Source: Prochlorococcus sp. AG-409-L18
GTDB lineage: Bacteria > Cyanobacteriota > Cyanobacteriia > PCC-6307 > Cyanobiaceae
Reading direction: 5' to 3'
Length of the DNA stretch: 51,495 bases
Assembly: GCA_003215535.1 (NCBI GenBank)
Contig: QCKG01000004.1
Location: 1-51,495 of the forward strand
Made by a program: the position numbers and the translations under genes. A model generated the notes under the pieces. That model was not told the origin of the DNA, did not search any database, and was given only the letters and a program-made list of their open reading frames with translations. The stretch's first letter is position 1. Every line of letters begins with the position of its first letter. This document shows, in pieces, positions 8,361-16,573 of this stretch.

Positions 8361-8798
8361 GTGCTTATTCCCTCTCGATACCGCATATTTGCAGTGGGCA
8401 AAATCCACAAGGACTGGGTCCGACATGGTCTAAGTTTTTATCTCAAACGCCTGCCTGGGCTAACAATTACGGAGATTCGTGACAGCCGCCCCAAACAAGA
8501 AGCCAAAGCACTGAAGGCCTCATTAAGAAGTGATGAACAACTGATCGCATTAACAGAAGAAGGAGAACAACTATCTTCTATTGCCTTTGCAGAACGCCTA
8601 CAAGACCTTGGCTCTCAGCGCCTTGCTTTTGTTATTGGTGGACCCGATGGGTTGTCTCCTGAAACAAAGGCCTCAGCTCACTGGAGATTAAGTCTATCTT
8701 TTCTAACTTTCCCCCATGAAATAGCTCGTCTATTGCTGGTTGAGCAGCTCTACCGAGCTCACACAATCATGCAAGGAGGTCCCTATCACCGAAACTAA
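8361..8798 (+). CDS. rlmH: 23S rRNA (pseudouridine1915-N3)-methyltransferase
   Basis: RlmH (145 aa) is a SPOUT methyltransferase that methylates pseudouridine 1915 in helix 69 of 23S rRNA in the assembled ribosome. The family core is visible: YRIFAVGKI near the N-terminus, the SAM knot [10 protein letters not shown] (90-99) and the C-terminal [19 protein letters not shown]. The start is GTG (8361), which puts the first strand about 7 residues in, as in relatives. It is the last gene of a short plus-strand run; the umuD operator follows about 55 nt downstream. Confidence 0.95.
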   Translation: MLIPSRYRIFAVGKIHKDWVRHGLSFYLKRLPGLTITEIRDSRPKQEAKALKASLRSDEQLIALTEEGEQLSSIAFAERLQDLGSQRLAFVIGGPDGLSPETKASAHWRLSLSFLTFPHEIARLLLVEQLYRAHTIMQGGPYHRN

Positions 8799-8851
8799 CA
8801 AAACACAATCACAACAACGCCCCTTCAATAGCTCCTCTGATTGTCACGACT

Positions 8852-8891
8852 CAACAGCACGGATAGTACAATTATACTATCCGTGCTGTTG
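8852..8891. repeat. Perfect 17-bp inverted repeat at the umuD promoter
   Basis: Left arm CAACAGCACGGATAGTA (8852-8868), 6-nt spacer, right arm TACTATCCGTGCTGTTG (8875-8891). The right arm ends 2 nt before the umuD TTG start. The dyad is far longer than a LexA site and is not followed by a T-run, so it looks more like an extended operator than an intrinsic terminator of rlmH. Confidence 0.85.
8865..8878 (+). promoter_or_regulatory. SOS (LexA-like) box and probable -10 element of umuDC
   Basis: AGTACAATTATACT lies at the centre of the larger dyad. It matches the cyanobacterial LexA consensus (AGTAC-N4-GTACT) with one mismatch (ATACT in the right half). The segment TATACT (8873-8878) could serve as the -10 hexamer, so repressor binding would block the promoter. 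If so, the transcript would start only about 8-10 nt before the TTG. The assignment is inference from sequence and from the SOS genes that follow. Confidence 0.6.
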
Positions 8892-8893
8892 TC

Positions 8894-9346
8894 TTGAAAC
8901 TTCCGCATGTAGCGCTGCCATTAAAGGCAAGTTGCTCAAAATTACTACTACCACTAGCAGGAGAATCAATATCTGCCGGTTTTCCGTCGCCCGCAGATGA
9001 CCATATCGAAATCGGAATTGACCTCAATGAGCATCTAATAAGGCATCCAACCAGCACCTTTTTTCTACGCGTCAGTGGTCACTCAATGACTGGAGCAGGT
9101 ATCCGAGATGGAGACCTGCTCTTGGTCGATCGCAGCCTGACCCCTCGCCCCAACTACATCGTGGTAGCAGTCCTTGACGGAGCCTTCACTCTAAAGCGGT
9201 TAACTCGTCACCGTGATGTGCTTTATCTAGAAGCCGACCATCCGGACTACCCATCACTTGATCTCCGCGACCACAACGAAGTGCATATATGGGGAGTTGC
9301 TATTTACTCCATTCATCGCCTCACACCTTCTTCCTTATCACAATGA
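8894..9346 (+). CDS. umuD: UmuD-type SOS mutagenesis protein (LexA-family self-cleaving peptidase)
   Basis: UmuD (150 aa) is activated by RecA-stimulated self-cleavage and joins UmuC to form the error-prone polymerase Pol V. The LexA/S24 peptidase core is intact: a probable cleavage site at Ala28-Gly29 in SAGFPSPADD, nucleophile Ser64 in SGHSM and general base Lys101 in FTLKRL. The start must be TTG at 8894, because an in-frame stop lies upstream at 8864-8866 and no ATG precedes the conserved region. There is no Shine-Dalgarno. The stop overlaps the umuC ATG as ATGA (9343-9346). Confidence 0.93.
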   Translation: MKLPHVALPLKASCSKLLLPLAGESISAGFPSPADDHIEIGIDLNEHLIRHPTSTFFLRVSGHSMTGAGIRDGDLLLVDRSLTPRPNYIVVAVLDGAFTLKRLTRHRDVLYLEADHPDYPSLDLRDHNEVHIWGVAIYSIHRLTPSSLSQ

Positions 9347-10617
9347 AGCAAGCAATCGCTCTGATTGACAGCAATAACTTCTATGCTTCCTGCGAGCAGA
9401 GCATCGATCCCTCCCTAAGTGGCCAACCTCTCGTCGTACTATCCAACAACGATGGCTGCATTGTAGCCCGAAGCACCGAAGCACGTGATCTCGGCATAAA
9501 AATGGGTCAGCCATATTTCATGGTTCGCCAAAAATTAGAGGCACAAAGCGTCATAGTACGTAGTTCTAATTACGCCCTTTATGGTGATATGAGCCAACGC
9601 CTCATGAGGCTTCTCAAAATTCATTGCGAACATTTAGAGGTATATTCCATCGATGAAGCCTTTGTAAAACTAAGTAGACCCTGCAATTACAGCCTTCATC
9701 CCTGGGCTCGCCAACTTAGAGCCCTAGTAAGTCAGAATCTAGGTCTATCAATCTCTATCGGCATTGGTACCAGTAAAGGACAAGCCAAACTAGCTAACTA
9801 CATTGCAAAGAAGACTGAAGACCATGCTGGCATATTCGACTTAATCACTGCCGAGAGTCCTGATGCCTGGCTCAAGGATGTCGATATCGAGAACGTATGG
9901 GGGATCGGACGAAGCCTTGCTCAGTGGTGCCGAATGAGAGGGATCAATAATGCTCTACAACTTCGTGACATGCCTAGCAGAGAACTACGTGCAAAGTGTG
10001 GAGTAGTAGGCATACGTATACAGCATGAACTACATGGCAAAAGCTGCCTACAACTTGCAACAACACCGGCCCAAAAAAAAGAAACTTGCGTAAGCAGCAG
10101 CTTTAGTCGACCTATCAGCGATATAGAAGAACTCCGTCAAGCAATAGCTATTCACGTAATACGTGCTAGCGAAAAGCTACGCCAGCAAAAACAGCGGGCA
10201 AAAGTTATTACGATATTTATTCGCACCAGCCCATTTAAACCCGCCTTTTACAGTCAAACTGCTAGCACCCAATTAGACGTAGCAAGTAACGATACTAACG
10301 TTCTTCTTAAGGCTTCCCTCGAATTAACATCACGAATATTCCAACCATATAATCAACTAGTCAAAGCAGGAGTAGTGATGAAGAAGCTTCAGGGAATAAA
10401 GTATCTACAAGGACAGCTAGTAGCAGGCCGAAGCACTGAAAAAGAACAACGAAGTGAACAATTAATGAAAACCATCGACAAGCTAAATCATCAATATGGC
10501 AAAGGTACTATCAGCTGGGCAATCTGTGGAAGAAATCAAAACTGGAGAATGCGCCGAGAACAACTCAGCAAAGCAGCAACAACGCGTATCACAGAGATTC
10601 CGACCGTGCAAATCTAA
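9343..10617 (+). CDS. umuC: UmuC, catalytic subunit of error-prone DNA polymerase V
   Basis: UmuC (424 aa from ATG 9343) is a Y-family polymerase used for translesion synthesis after DNA damage. The palm and finger motifs are complete: IDSNNFYASCE (metal ligand Asp9), YALYGDMSQR, and YSIDEAF with Asp104-Glu105. A helix-hairpin-helix-like segment (VWGIGRSLAQW) and the little-finger domain follow. The open frame extends 54 nt further upstream to 9289, but that part lies inside umuD and the ATG overlapping the umuD stop is clearly the start. Expression should follow the SOS-like box upstream of umuD. Confidence 0.95.
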   Translation: MKQAIALIDSNNFYASCEQSIDPSLSGQPLVVLSNNDGCIVARSTEARDLGIKMGQPYFMVRQKLEAQSVIVRSSNYALYGDMSQRLMRLLKIHCEHLEVYSIDEAFVKLSRPCNYSLHPWARQLRALVSQNLGLSISIGIGTSKGQAKLANYIAKKTEDHAGIFDLITAESPDAWLKDVDIENVWGIGRSLAQWCRMRGINNALQLRDMPSRELRAKCGVVGIRIQHELHGKSCLQLATTPAQKKETCVSSSFSRPISDIEELRQAIAIHVIRASEKLRQQKQRAKVITIFIRTSPFKPAFYSQTASTQLDVASNDTNVLLKASLELTSRIFQPYNQLVKAGVVMKKLQGIKYLQGQLVAGRSTEKEQRSEQLMKTIDKLNHQYGKGTISWAICGRNQNWRMRREQLSKAATTRITEIPTVQI

Positions 10618-10691
10618 ATACTTATTCAGATCGATAAACTAAACACACCTAGAAAAAGATCCATGAAAAGAAGTTTACTTTTGGAGAAATG

Positions 10692-11156
10692 ATGGAATTC
10701 ATTGCATTCCTATCATCAAAGGATAAGGAAATTCTTGAGTTAATATATAAAGCCAACTTCTTAGTTGAAGAGAACACCCCACTATGTCTTTTAGGTGAGA
10801 AATTCTTTGGGTTCCTAAAGAAAGAGCAGAAGACGGTTGTTATATGCACCAGAAATGCAATGAAAGTTGGTGGTCACTTATTACCAAGATCTGTACATAA
10901 CAAGGACTATGATCCAACACGTATATATATAAGAAGGGCACTAAGACATGAAGCAGTTCATGTCGCACAGAGCTGCAAGGGAGGAAGTATCTTAACTGAT
11001 AAAGAAACTAAAAAAATTAAATTTCATCCATACAAAAAAGAAGCTCTAGAAGCATCTACAATGATTTCAGGCAATAAACAGAATGAAACAGAAGCCTACT
11101 GGATGGAAAATAAACCAATCCTGGTTAAAGAAGTTTTAAAGAAATATTGTCTATAG
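10692..11156 (+). CDS. Hypothetical protein with an HExxH zinc-peptidase-like motif
   Basis: 154 residues from ATG 10692. GGAG at 10683-10686 is 5 nt from this ATG but only 2 nt from the alternative ATG at 10689. The centre contains RRALRHEAVHVAQSCKGG, an HExxH motif in a predicted helix, followed about 45 residues later by NETEAYWME, where a Glu could be the third zinc ligand. That resembles gluzincin-like families such as DUF4157 or SprT in layout only. There is no signal peptide or membrane segment. It lies after umuC and before two minus-strand hypotheticals in a pocket of unassigned small genes. Peptidase activity is unproven. Confidence 0.7.
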   Translation: MEFIAFLSSKDKEILELIYKANFLVEENTPLCLLGEKFFGFLKKEQKTVVICTRNAMKVGGHLLPRSVHNKDYDPTRIYIRRALRHEAVHVAQSCKGGSILTDKETKKIKFHPYKKEALEASTMISGNKQNETEAYWMENKPILVKEVLKKYCL

Positions 11157-11167
11157 CAAGAATCTCT

Positions 11168-11476
11168 CTAATAAAGATGGACTTCATCAAGAAGCTGATA
11201 AGTGTGTTCCCTAAGGCTTACTATCAGGAGCGTTCCTTCTACATCACATAAGATTCCTGTTTGCTTATGAAAAGAGTCGACACTAAACAAGGCAAGTCCA
11301 CATGTATCAGAAAACAAAACTGGGAGCAGGCCAATCCCGGCTTCCATAAGTCTCAGATCAAGCCCCTGACGGAGTGCTTTACGAGCCCTATCAAGACCTA
11401 ATTTATCAACAAGACTAGGCCATAAATGAGTAACAGCTATAAACCCATCGAAATCAATTTGAATAGAATGCTTCAT
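11168..11476 (-). CDS. Hypothetical protein, 102 aa
   Basis: 102 residues, start ATG at 11474-11476. It is mixed alpha/beta-looking with no signal peptide or clear membrane helix. A helical, basic stretch (LDRARKALRQGLDLRLMEAG) lies in the middle, and the C-terminal half is hydrophobic-strand-rich (VEGTLLIVSLREH). No family recognised. It lies convergent to the HExxH gene (11 nt apart) and 20 nt downstream of another minus-strand hypothetical, with which it may share a transcript. Confidence 0.6.
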   Translation of the reverse strand: MKHSIQIDFDGFIAVTHLWPSLVDKLGLDRARKALRQGLDLRLMEAGIGLLPVLFSDTCGLALFSVDSFHKQTGILCDVEGTLLIVSLREHTYQLLDEVHLY

Positions 11477-11496
11477 GTCTTGAATTTAACCTTTTA

Positions 11497-11751
11497 CTAA
11501 ATGATGAACTCAGAAATTACAGCTGAAATCATGGAGGCGGTAACGGGAATTTCTTCCAAGCAATCAGCATTATCAAGATAATCATCAAAAGAGGAATAGA
11601 ACTTTAGGTGAGGATTTGCTCCGGAAGCACTGCAAGCCTCTTCCCAGTCATCATTATCGGGCTTTACTATGAAATAAGATTGAAGAGCTTCCTCAAAATT
11701 ACATCCATCACCAATGATCTCTCCATACCAAATGGCTTCATAGAAATTCAT
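11497..11751 (-). CDS. Hypothetical acidic protein, 84 aa
   Basis: 84 residues, acidic and aromatic-rich, start ATG at 11749-11751 (MNFYEAIWYGEIIGDG). It contains many Asp/Glu and Tyr/Trp, with a short hydrophobic end (SMISAVISEFII). It is soluble by appearance. No motif recognised. It is probably co-transcribed with the 102-aa protein downstream. The upstream 95 bp separate it from the 3' end of dnaG. Confidence 0.6.
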   Translation of the reverse strand: MNFYEAIWYGEIIGDGCNFEEALQSYFIVKPDNDDWEEACSASGANPHLKFYSSFDDYLDNADCLEEIPVTASMISAVISEFII

Positions 11752-11846
11752 TCTCTAAGTAACTATTGAAAAAAGAATTTCCGTGAAAGGGATCCAAAAG
11801 GCAAAGATAGATCCCAGAGAAGAAAATGACTAAAAAGAGCATATAT

Positions 11847-13901
11847 CTATGCAGAAACAGGTTCTTTATTATCAAAGCCAGCACAACGTTGTTGATCTAA
11901 GTGAGAGATATGCTTACGTTCAGTGTAATAGAGATCTTGAAAACGAAGAGCATCACTATTTAGTTCCTCAAACATGGCATCTATACGAGATTCCATATCA
12001 GACATTTCATCAGGTCGGTTTCGCTCTTCTTCAATAAGAGCAGAAATGCATTTCTCAAGAGTTTCCAACCTTTGCCCCCCCCAAGCCTCAAGAAGATGCC
12101 TGCAACGTTTAAGCGATTTTTGACGCTCAAGGACTGCTGCCGTTCCCCGCAAATGGGACATAGGCTGAGTCATAGATGCCAAATGAAGTTCGCCAGGCTC
12201 GAGCAAATTAGTAAGCCGAGAAACCAAATCATTATCGTCAACCATCAACTGATCAACAAGCAATCTTGGCAGATCAATATTCCCAAGATCATCTCCGTCA
12301 TCTTTCCCTCTACTAATTTCGTCCAAACGACCTACGCCAAGATTTGTTTCTTCTAATTCACTTATGGCCGCCCAAAGTAAACGATGATGATGAAAAGCGA
12401 AGTCGTCAAGTTCACGCTGCCTCAGCTCTCGACGAATAGATGCTCTGTGTTTTGGGCAATGAAGATACAAGCGAAGGATCTCTGCTTCACTCCGTTCTCG
12501 TTGAGTAGATTCTTCAGGCTGTTCATGTCGACTTGAACGACCATGCCAACGCTGTCCTTTGACCTGCTGACGTAAATCTTCCTCGAGTTGCAAAGCCAAA
12601 CGACCTTGTCCACCACTCAAACGTTCTGCGACCTGTTGAAGGTAATGGGTACGCAAAGCCGACTGAGGCAACTTCCCTAGGAGTTGAACCAACCCACTAA
12701 CAGCTTGTTGAAAATGATCTGCTCTAGTTAGATCTAGGTTTTTTAAAACCTGCTCTATTTGCCAATCAAGCCAAAGCGGTGACTGATTAAGAAGCGATCT
12801 ATATTCACCCGCGGAGTGATCTTGAAGGAACTCATCAGGATCCTTACCTGATGGCAAATGAAGAATTCGGAGCTCCAACTGTCCTTGCATTGCTAATTGT
12901 TCAACTTCTCCAATCGCTCGACTAGCAGCACGTACTCCTGCACTATCCGAATCAAAATTGAGCACTATTCGTTTACCTTCACTGCACCTACATAACTGAG
13001 TAATTTGTTGACTTCTCAAAGCAGTACCCAAAGCAGCCACAGAGTTACTCACTCCAGCGGCATGCAAAGCAATTACATCGAAATAACCTTCAACAACAAC
13101 GGCTATGTCGTGTTTTCGAATAGAAGTTGCTGCCTTATCTAGGCCAAAAAGATGCTTACCTTTCTCGAATATTTCCGTCTCAGGAGAATTTAAATATTTA
13201 GGCTCTGAACCATCCAGACTACGACCACCAAAACCAATTGTCCGTCCCTGACGATCATGAATAGGGACTATGACACGTTCACGAAATCGATCATAAAAAC
13301 CTTCTCCACCCTTACGAGCTACAACAAGTCCTGCCGCCTCTAGCAATTCTGGTGAGAAACCTTCAACTTGTTGAAGGTGACGCAACAATCCATCCCATGA
13401 GTTTGGAGCATATCCAAGCTGAAAATCCTCAATCGATGTTTTTAAAAGGCCACGCTTAGTTGTTAAATATTCAAGCGCCTCTTTCCCATTAGGAGAAAGC
13501 AATTGAGAGCGAAACCAACCTGTCGCCAAAGCAAGTACGCGGTGAAGCTGTTCTCTACGAGAAAGCTGTTGACGTAAGCGTTCCTGCTGAGGACCTTCTA
13601 AGGTCTCAACAGGAAGTTGATATTTTCTAGCAAGCTCAAGGACAACATCTCCAAAACTTTGGCGCTGAAACTCCATAAGGAACTTGATGGCGTTCCCTCC
13701 AGCACCACAAGAAAAACAGTAATAAAACTGTTTTGCCGGGGAAACTGTCATTGACGGCTTGCTGTCGTCGTGAAAAGGGCAAATCCCAACAAATTCCCTA
13801 CCTTTCTTCTTCAGGACAACATGCTCCCCCACCACATCAACAATGTCAGCACGCTCTTTAACTGCTTCAACCGTTCTTGGATGGAGGCGAGGGGTAGGCA
13901 T
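11847..13901 (-). CDS. dnaG: DNA primase
   Basis: DnaG (684 aa) makes RNA primers at the replication fork with the DnaB helicase. The N-terminal zinc domain is complete, with Cys41, His44, Cys62 and Cys65 (CPFHDD and CFSCGAGG). The Toprim domain follows with VVVEGYFDVIALHAAGV and the acidic LNFDSDSAGVRAA motif. The C-terminal region (about 450-684) is the less conserved helicase-binding part. The start is ATG at 13899-13901; a TTG one codon earlier is less likely. A run of eight G residues (12075-12082, as C on the plus strand) lies in the C-terminal coding part (EAWGGQRLE) and does not break the frame. Confidence 0.96.
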   Translation of the reverse strand: MPTPRLHPRTVEAVKERADIVDVVGEHVVLKKKGREFVGICPFHDDSKPSMTVSPAKQFYYCFSCGAGGNAIKFLMEFQRQSFGDVVLELARKYQLPVETLEGPQQERLRQQLSRREQLHRVLALATGWFRSQLLSPNGKEALEYLTTKRGLLKTSIEDFQLGYAPNSWDGLLRHLQQVEGFSPELLEAAGLVVARKGGEGFYDRFRERVIVPIHDRQGRTIGFGGRSLDGSEPKYLNSPETEIFEKGKHLFGLDKAATSIRKHDIAVVVEGYFDVIALHAAGVSNSVAALGTALRSQQITQLCRCSEGKRIVLNFDSDSAGVRAASRAIGEVEQLAMQGQLELRILHLPSGKDPDEFLQDHSAGEYRSLLNQSPLWLDWQIEQVLKNLDLTRADHFQQAVSGLVQLLGKLPQSALRTHYLQQVAERLSGGQGRLALQLEEDLRQQVKGQRWHGRSSRHEQPEESTQRERSEAEILRLYLHCPKHRASIRRELRQRELDDFAFHHHRLLWAAISELEETNLGVGRLDEISRGKDDGDDLGNIDLPRLLVDQLMVDDNDLVSRLTNLLEPGELHLASMTQPMSHLRGTAAVLERQKSLKRCRHLLEAWGGQRLETLEKCISALIEEERNRPDEMSDMESRIDAMFEELNSDALRFQDLYYTERKHISHLDQQRCAGFDNKEPVSA

Positions 13902-14006
13902 CAATGCATTCTGAAGCTCTCTAAGAGATTGGTCTAGTAACTAGTGTCCTTTGTCCTACAAAAGAAAACCAAATGTCATCACTAACAGTTCAGACGGAAT
14001 AATCAA

Positions 14007-14924
14007 TTGAACAAACCAAGCATCTATTCTTATTTGCCTTTGCAATGGGGAAAAGGTTCAAATGCAAGAAAAGGCTTCTTAGTGCTTCTTGGAAGCTCAT
14101 TAGCATTCAGCCTTATGACTGTTTGTGCAAAGCATCTTGGGGGTCGTTTACCAGTAGCAGAAATAGTCCTTTCAAGAGCCCTTATAAGCCTTTTAATTAC
14201 AAGATTAATGTTAAAGCAAGCTGGTGTATCTCCCTGGGGGAATAACAAGCGAATGCTTTGGATAAGAGGGCTATTGGGAACTTTGGCTTTGTTTTGTGTA
14301 TTCAAAGCATTAGAAGAATTACCTCTTGCTTCTGCGACAGTGCTGCAATACACATATCCAACATTTGCAGCAATAGGTGCTTGGATCTTTTTAAAAGAAA
14401 GAACAAGTTCTCAAATTTGGATAGCAGTAATTCTTGGATGGTTAGGAATCTGGATGGTTGTCAATCCAACTTGGCCAAATTCAAGTGTGAGTGGATTGTC
14501 CACCATTCAAACTTTAATTGCCCTAACAGGGGCATTTCTTACTGCTTTAGCATACGTCTGCGTACGCAATCTTTCCAAACATGAGCATCCGCTAGTAATC
14601 GTTTACTACTTCCCACTTGTTTCGGTGCCGATAACATTTCCACTTGTCTGGAATGGGGGTGTCATGCCTATAGGGATGGAATGGATATGGTTACTAGGCA
14701 TAGGTCTTCTAACACAAATAGGGCAGGTCCTTATTACAGAAGGACTCAGGATTCTACCTGCGGCTATTGCCAGCTCAATAAACTATGTGCAGGTGTTATT
14801 TGCAACATTGTGGGGGTTAATTCTTTTTTCCGAACCCATAGAAGCTCCTACTATTTTAGGCTCTATATTAATCCTATGCGCCACATTAATAAGCGTTAGT
14901 TCCAAAAAAGTGGTTAAGGCCTAA
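14007..14924 (+). CDS. EamA/DMT superfamily transporter
   Basis: 305 residues with about ten predicted membrane helices in two homologous EamA halves (about 26-150 and 165-300). This is the layout of drug/metabolite transporters that export or import small metabolites across the inner membrane. The motifs LRALISLLITRLML-like after helix 2 and PLASATVLQYTYPTFAAIGA in the first repeat are typical. The frame opens at TTG 14007; an in-frame stop lies upstream at 13983-13985, and the first internal ATG (Met38) would remove the first helix. Divergent from dnaG. Substrate unknown. Confidence 0.88.
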   Translation: MNKPSIYSYLPLQWGKGSNARKGFLVLLGSSLAFSLMTVCAKHLGGRLPVAEIVLSRALISLLITRLMLKQAGVSPWGNNKRMLWIRGLLGTLALFCVFKALEELPLASATVLQYTYPTFAAIGAWIFLKERTSSQIWIAVILGWLGIWMVVNPTWPNSSVSGLSTIQTLIALTGAFLTALAYVCVRNLSKHEHPLVIVYYFPLVSVPITFPLVWNGGVMPIGMEWIWLLGIGLLTQIGQVLITEGLRILPAAIASSINYVQVLFATLWGLILFSEPIEAPTILGSILILCATLISVSSKKVVKA

Positions 14925-15290
14925 GAAGAACAAGGATGAAAAATTCTACATATATGAATAGAGTATAAATACTAAAAGGCCTAAGAGAGCGCCATAAGGA
15001 AATTAACCCATAATAAACCAGGAGTTAATTTCTTCTACTAAAGAAGAGTCTATTTAGAACTCAACTGCAAATATCACTAAGAGCATTTACCCCGAAAAGT
15101 AAAAGAGGTTGAATCTATTCACAATAAACACAGAGCAAACAATCATAGTCATAACAATAAGTTTAAAATTTTTGTTTAAGGTAACAACTTGCTTGCCGAA
15201 CACCTCGTTTCCAAGCCAAAATCAAGGGACCAAGCTTCGCTAGAGAAGCAAGCCTTACATCAGCCTGTGCCAATCCTGAGAAACTAATCC
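14925..15290. other. Gene-free interval, 366 bp
   Basis: No ORF with coding character on either strand. An AT-rich 9-bp inverted repeat (GAAATTAAC at 14999-15007 with GTTAATTTC at 15024-15032) and a small GCTTC/GAAGC hairpin (15234-15249) are present; neither is followed by a T-run. It presumably holds the end of the transporter transcript and the promoter of the secreted protein at 15291. Confidence 0.6.
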
Positions 15291-15686
15291 ATGAAGCTAA
15301 TCCTTGCTACTCTTATTGCAGTAAATTCTGCTCTTCCGGCAATATCAGGGGAGTTTCAACCTGGGTACTCGACCTCTAGGACCTGTATAAAAAATGAATA
15401 TCGAGAGGAATATGTCCCAGGAGATAAAAATTCTCCTGGTTACGTTAAAAGCTGGAACGAATCATTAGAGGTACCTTGTGATAGTCCCTCATCTGGGAAC
15501 TCAGGTAGTCTCTCCAACTCACAAGAAACCGTTGATAACAATGATTGCTCTGAAGGAAGTCTTTTGGGTGGAATCCTTGGTGCTGGGTTAGCGACTTCAG
15601 GATCACGAGGAAAAGATAGATGGTGGGCAATCCCAGCAGGAGCAATTGGTGGAGCAATGATTGGATGTCAAGTAGATGGGGGCTAA
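15291..15686 (+). CDS. Secreted glycine-zipper-type hypothetical protein
   Basis: 131 residues with a Sec signal peptide (MKLILATLIAVNSALPAISG, cleavage near residue 20). The mature N-terminal part is polar with paired Cys (CIKNEY, VPCDSP, NDCSEG, IGCQVDGG: four Cys in the exported region, able to form disulfides). The C-terminal part is glycine-rich (SLLGGILGAGLATSG and AIPAGAIGGAMIGC), the repeated G-x3-G pattern of glycine-zipper proteins that insert in or pack against membranes. Likely periplasmic or outer-membrane associated. No specific function. The next gene, ruvA, is 154 bp away. Confidence 0.7.
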   Translation: MKLILATLIAVNSALPAISGEFQPGYSTSRTCIKNEYREEYVPGDKNSPGYVKSWNESLEVPCDSPSSGNSGSLSNSQETVDNNDCSEGSLLGGILGAGLATSGSRGKDRWWAIPAGAIGGAMIGCQVDGG

Positions 15687-15840
15687 GTAAAAAGAAGTAG
15701 GAAATTCACTCGTCCACCAATAAAAGTCAACGAAACCAGTGCCTAAAGAATATTTAACAGCCTTGAAAACAAACTCTTTAAAAGGAAAATAACGACAGGT
15801 ATAAATTTCCCCTCAGCATGCTCACCTTCAGTACAACCCC

Positions 15841-16518
15841 ATGATCAGCTGGCTCCAAGGACAGGGCATAGATACCTGGAGGTACGGGCAAAGAGAAGGA
15901 GTTGTTTTGGCTTGTGGAGGTGTTGGGTATGACGTGCAACTACTAAGGAAGCATCTTGTCGAATTAAAATCCAACAAAGATCTCACTCTTTGGGTCCATC
16001 AAGTCCAAAAAGAAGATGGGATCAGCCTATTTGGATTCTCCCAGAAATTAGAAAGAGATCTTTTCCGAATCCTTATTAGTGTCAATGGGATAGGTCCACA
16101 AATGGGAATGGCTTTACTAGAAGAATGTCACCCCAAAGAGCTAGTTGAAGCAATAATTGACGTTGACCTGGGCAAGCTCACAAAAGCCCAAGGTGTAGGG
16201 AAACGCACAGCAGAAAGACTTACCGTCGAATTACGCAACAAGCTTGAAGGTTTTAGTGAAACCCAAAAGACAAGCTCAACATTTCCTCAAGATGGGATAG
16301 AAGACCTTCCCATGAATTTGACTACATTGAATGAACTCAAGGGAGCTCTCAATTCTCTTGGATATGACGAGTTAGAGATTCGTCAAGCTCTAAAGGCAGT
16401 TGCAACTGGTTCAAAGATAGGTAAAGGCCCATCCCAAGCGAAAAGCTCTAACTCCGGAGAGGAAACTGATGCCTTATTAAAAGAAAGCTTGCTTTGGTTA
16501 AGTCAAGAAGCTGCCTAG
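15841..16518 (+). CDS. ruvA: Holliday junction branch migration protein RuvA
   Basis: RuvA (225 aa) tetramers bind Holliday junctions and load the RuvB motor during recombination repair. The N-terminal OB-like domain (MISWLQGQGI, VACGGVGYDV-like strand) is followed by two helix-hairpin-helix motifs (VNGIGPQMGMALLEE and AQGVGKRTAERLTVEL) and the C-terminal three-helix domain III (LNSLGYDELEIRQALKAV). A linker and tail of low complexity make it about 20 residues longer than E. coli RuvA. It is followed by rpsO after 55 nt. No SOS-like box was seen upstream. Confidence 0.95.
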   Translation: MISWLQGQGIDTWRYGQREGVVLACGGVGYDVQLLRKHLVELKSNKDLTLWVHQVQKEDGISLFGFSQKLERDLFRILISVNGIGPQMGMALLEECHPKELVEAIIDVDLGKLTKAQGVGKRTAERLTVELRNKLEGFSETQKTSSTFPQDGIEDLPMNLTTLNELKGALNSLGYDELEIRQALKAVATGSKIGKGPSQAKSSNSGEETDALLKESLLWLSQEAA

Positions 16519-16541
16519 ATGGGACGATAAGGCGCTAAATT

Positions 16542-16573
16542 GCTTTTTTAACTATTAGGCTCCTTAAAAAAGC
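16542..16573 (+). promoter_or_regulatory. Inverted repeat directly before the rpsO start codon
   Basis: GCTTTTTTAA (16542-16551) and TTAAAAAAGC (16564-16573) form a perfect 10-bp inverted repeat around a 12-nt loop, ending on the base before the ATG. In RNA it would put the ribosome entry region in a stem. S15 represses its own mRNA in several bacteria, so autoregulation is a reasonable inference. The stem is AT-rich and the element has no strong Shine-Dalgarno. Confidence 0.45.

Noticed and set aside
9289-9342. Upstream extension of umuC (18 codons)
   Set aside because: It lies inside umuD in another frame; the conserved protein starts at the ATG overlapping the umuD stop.
14999-15032. 9-bp AT-rich inverted repeat in the 366-bp gap
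   Set aside because: Arms are AT-rich, spacer 16 nt and no T-run follows, so it is weak as a terminator or operator.
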